Assembly (NCBI RefSeq): GCF_014698045.1
Contig: NZ_JACJSE010000024.1
Coordinates: 1 to 64,000, forward strand
Reading direction: 5' to 3'
Length of the DNA: 64,000 bases
Origin: Aulosira sp. FACHB-615
GTDB lineage: Bacteria > Cyanobacteriota > Cyanobacteriia > Cyanobacteriales > Nostocaceae
The first letter of the stretch is position 1. The number at the start of each line of letters is the position of its first letter. Below are positions 62,130-64,000 of this stretch, in pieces. The notes beneath the pieces were generated by a model, which was not told the DNA's origin, ran no database searches, and saw only the letters and a program-made list of their open reading frames with translations. Position numbers and translations under genes: made by a program.

Positions 62130-63992
62130 TTAATTAGGCGCTCTTACCCCATTTTTCCCGTAAGCTGAATAGTCTACTGTCGGTATGACGCTTGCCTGTC
62201 CATCTACCTTATAATGAAACCCCTGAACAGGAACGATTTGCTTAAAAATAACGCCCTGCGAGGCATCTGGTGATGTTTTTGCATTTCTTCCATAAGCGTC
62301 TGTATAGATTACAGAGTTGGTAGAATTGCTAAAAGCCAGTGCTGCAAAATGGGTATTAGAATGAACTGTTCCACGGAAAGGTGAACGAGGGTCATCCCAG
62401 GTAACTTTGCTTCCAGCCGCCAAAACTTCTTGGCACAATAGCCCCTTAGACATGGGATGGCTAGAATTATAGCAAGTATCCACCGTTCTACTAATTTTCG
62501 TAGCGGCAGAAGCATCAAAGAAACGTGAAGCATTTCTCAAATTAAAGTAGAAGCTACCGCCTGTAAATCCTGTTAACCAAAACTCACCACTTCTAGGAAC
62601 AATACCATTTAACTGTTCTTCTTGTGTACCGCGCACAAAACATTCTTTTGTAGGAATGGCTCTGTGCATACCGCCCATAGGTTGGTCAATAGGGTTAGGA
62701 GGTATACCAGCAGTATGGGTAACCCCACACAAAGGAACCTCTGGTTCCTTGAATGTTCCAGCTTTACCGAACAAAGCAAAATGTTTTATATTAAAAGGCT
62801 CCTCTCCATCGCACTTACCACCAACGAACATTTCATGAGCTGTATTTGTTAAAGCATCTGGGGAATGTGTACCCATGTGCAGTTTTATAGTCACATCACA
62901 AGTTGTATTTAAGCTGGTGTTATTTGCGTTGTACATATTCCAGTTGTTCGCAACCAAAACTTTATGTCCAACATGGTCTTCATGCCTAGCGTGAGATGGA
63001 CTATTAACTTCTTGCTGTTCGCTGACATATCCAAATGCTGGCATACCCACAATGTTAAATACCTCCGAACTGCGTGGGTCATCGCCATGCTCATGTCCGT
63101 ATGTACAGTACATATCAGTTTCTGGGTTAAAATCTACGGGCGGATGCCATGTGGGGTACACCTCACCATCTTCAGCTTTTGTCCAATAGGTGTCGTGCAT
63201 CCACTTTGGGCATTCCCCGGTTTTGGCTGGAGACCACAACCCGTATGATCTGGCCAAAGTGTCGGAACTGGCTGGTAGTAGGTTTTGTGTCCGCACTGGT
63301 CTGCCAGAAATAGGTATAACAGGAGCGCCTTTATTGATGCGGTCTGGCTGGATTTTTTGGATATCGTCTATTTTCTGCACAGTATCCTTAGCCCAGAAAG
63401 CAAACCAATTAAAGCGCATATTGCTGTTGGAGCCTGTGAACTTGATGACTAGGTTTCTTGTGTCATTATTCGGTGTGTTTTTGGCAAGATTGCTATTCAA
63501 AGGGCAAGGAACTGTACGGTATGTTTGTAACCCAGTAGTATTGATGGTGCAAGTTCCAACTACAGGGCCGTTCAGTGAGTCCAAACGTACTTCTGCACTA
63601 TTTGTTCCTGAATCTAAGGAAACACGTAGCATCAAAGCTTCTACACCACTACCTAAGTCAAGGTTGTTGTATATTGCATAGTTTCCATTAGCCGCTTTAG
63701 TCAATTCTTGAGACTGCCCATTACCCAAAAAATTAAAAGGATCTTCACTGCGTTCACCATAACCACCCCAAATTGTTTCCAGACCAACGCGGGAAGCAAA
63801 ACTGAGAGCATCTACTCGCTGAAATATTGGCCAAGGTGCTTTCGCAGTCGATGGAATAGTTGATGTAATTGCAGCTACGGAAGGTTGGAGTGGTTCAAAA
63901 ATAGAAATTTTGCCATGAGTAATGCCAGATAAGCTAAATACTAACGCGATCGCAGCGTATTGTAAAAACTTACTAATTTTATTTTTTGTCAT
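62130..63992 (-). CDS. large secreted protein with CBM6-like domain
   Basis: This 620-residue protein has a signal peptide (about 1-28) and an N-terminal CBM6/35-like carbohydrate-binding domain (about 50-200; VGLETIWGGYGERSEDP, YAIYNNLDLGSGVEALMLRV, NSAEVRLDSLNGPVVGTC). The C-terminal 400 residues have several Cys and His-rich motifs (MYCTYGHEHGDDPRSS; HARHEDHVGHK) that look like a metal-binding extracellular domain I cannot name. The ATG is 9 bp from the window edge. It may bind extracellular polysaccharide. Confidence 0.7.
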   Translation of the reverse strand: MTKNKISKFLQYAAIALVFSLSGITHGKISIFEPLQPSVAAITSTIPSTAKAPWPIFQRVDALSFASRVGLETIWGGYGERSEDPFNFLGNGQSQELTKAANGNYAIYNNLDLGSGVEALMLRVSLDSGTNSAEVRLDSLNGPVVGTCTINTTGLQTYRTVPCPLNSNLAKNTPNNDTRNLVIKFTGSNSNMRFNWFAFWAKDTVQKIDDIQKIQPDRINKGAPVIPISGRPVRTQNLLPASSDTLARSYGLWSPAKTGECPKWMHDTYWTKAEDGEVYPTWHPPVDFNPETDMYCTYGHEHGDDPRSSEVFNIVGMPAFGYVSEQQEVNSPSHARHEDHVGHKVLVANNWNMYNANNTSLNTTCDVTIKLHMGTHSPDALTNTAHEMFVGGKCDGEEPFNIKHFALFGKAGTFKEPEVPLCGVTHTAGIPPNPIDQPMGGMHRAIPTKECFVRGTQEEQLNGIVPRSGEFWLTGFTGGSFYFNLRNASRFFDASAATKISRTVDTCYNSSHPMSKGLLCQEVLAAGSKVTWDDPRSPFRGTVHSNTHFAALAFSNSTNSVIYTDAYGRNAKTSPDASQGVIFKQIVPVQGFHYKVDGQASVIPTVDYSAYGKNGVRAPN

Positions 63993-64000
63993 GTCCTCTA

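Noticed and set aside
1..64000. tRNA, rRNA or CRISPR array
   Set aside because: I looked for TTC-type tRNA arms with CCA-like folds and for regular repeats with spacers, and saw none.

Overview
The window looks like chromosome from a filamentous, probably heterocyst-forming cyanobacterium (Nostoc/Calothrix-like Nostocales). The evidence is a photosystem I gene (psaD), an NDH-1 subunit gene (ndhD), an ntcB-type nitrogen regulator behind a perfect NtcA box, an xisH-xisI pair, PEP-CTERM proteins, many HIP1 octamers (GCGATCGC), and intergenic spacers full of GGGGAGT-type heptamer repeats and short inverted-repeat elements. I saw no tRNA, rRNA or CRISPR array.

Layout. 0.2-4.3 kb: an HlyD adaptor and a C39-peptidase ABC exporter (type I secretion). 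4.9-7.2 kb: a polyprenol/phytol kinase, yidD and a secreted DUF4114 PEP-CTERM protein. 7.4-13.9 kb: an accessory island. An XRE repressor and an ImmA/IrrE-type protease are transcribed divergently from a Cas4-like PD-(D/E)XK nuclease gene, which overlaps by 4 bp a full-length prokaryotic Argonaute with an intact DEDD catalytic tetrad. Then follow a pentapeptide-repeat protein, two broken transposases, a MITE and a Uma2 nuclease. 13.9-20 kb: trpE, psaD, an M3 oligopeptidase, a zinc alcohol dehydrogenase and a previously unlisted 50-residue gene. 20.4-25 kb: the NAD operon pncB-nadD-nrtR-nadE with a palindromic operator over its promoter. 25-34 kb: a peptidoglycan-binding protein, an ABC ATPase without a permease, a TPR lipoprotein-like secreted protein, a YbjQ protein, a membrane protein, and the DUF4331-TPR-HupE/UreJ operon. 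34.7-38.2 kb: ndhD, a coiled-coil protein and thrB. 38.3-41.4 kb: a second accessory patch with an S1 protein, an orphan RHH antitoxin beside a dead MazF start, xisI/xisH and a truncated antitoxin. 41.5-50.6 kb: thrS, a DUF2605/DUF2973 pair, a glycogen-debranching-type enzyme and a DICT-GAF histidine kinase. 50.9-58.7 kb: a metallophosphoesterase overlapping a glycosyltransferase, ntcB, a TrpD2-like protein, a catalytically degenerate metallo-beta-lactamase-fold protein, panD, a RelE-type toxin-antitoxin pair and ppa. 59-64 kb: a small conserved protein, a WcaF-like acetyltransferase, a PEP-CTERM protein and a large secreted CBM6-like protein.

The most exciting system is the 7.4-11.6 kb Argonaute island. 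Two nearly identical 18-bp palindromic sites, 33 bp apart, lie between the repressor and the nuclease-Argonaute operon. This suggests (inference) a defence operon held off by an XRE repressor and switched on when the IrrE-like protease destroys it. A second theme is intergenic repeat DNA entering genes: a repeat lies in frame inside nadE and another forms the C-terminus of pncB. A third is layered MITE insertion, including a nested element with a 10-bp target duplication at 50.6 kb.
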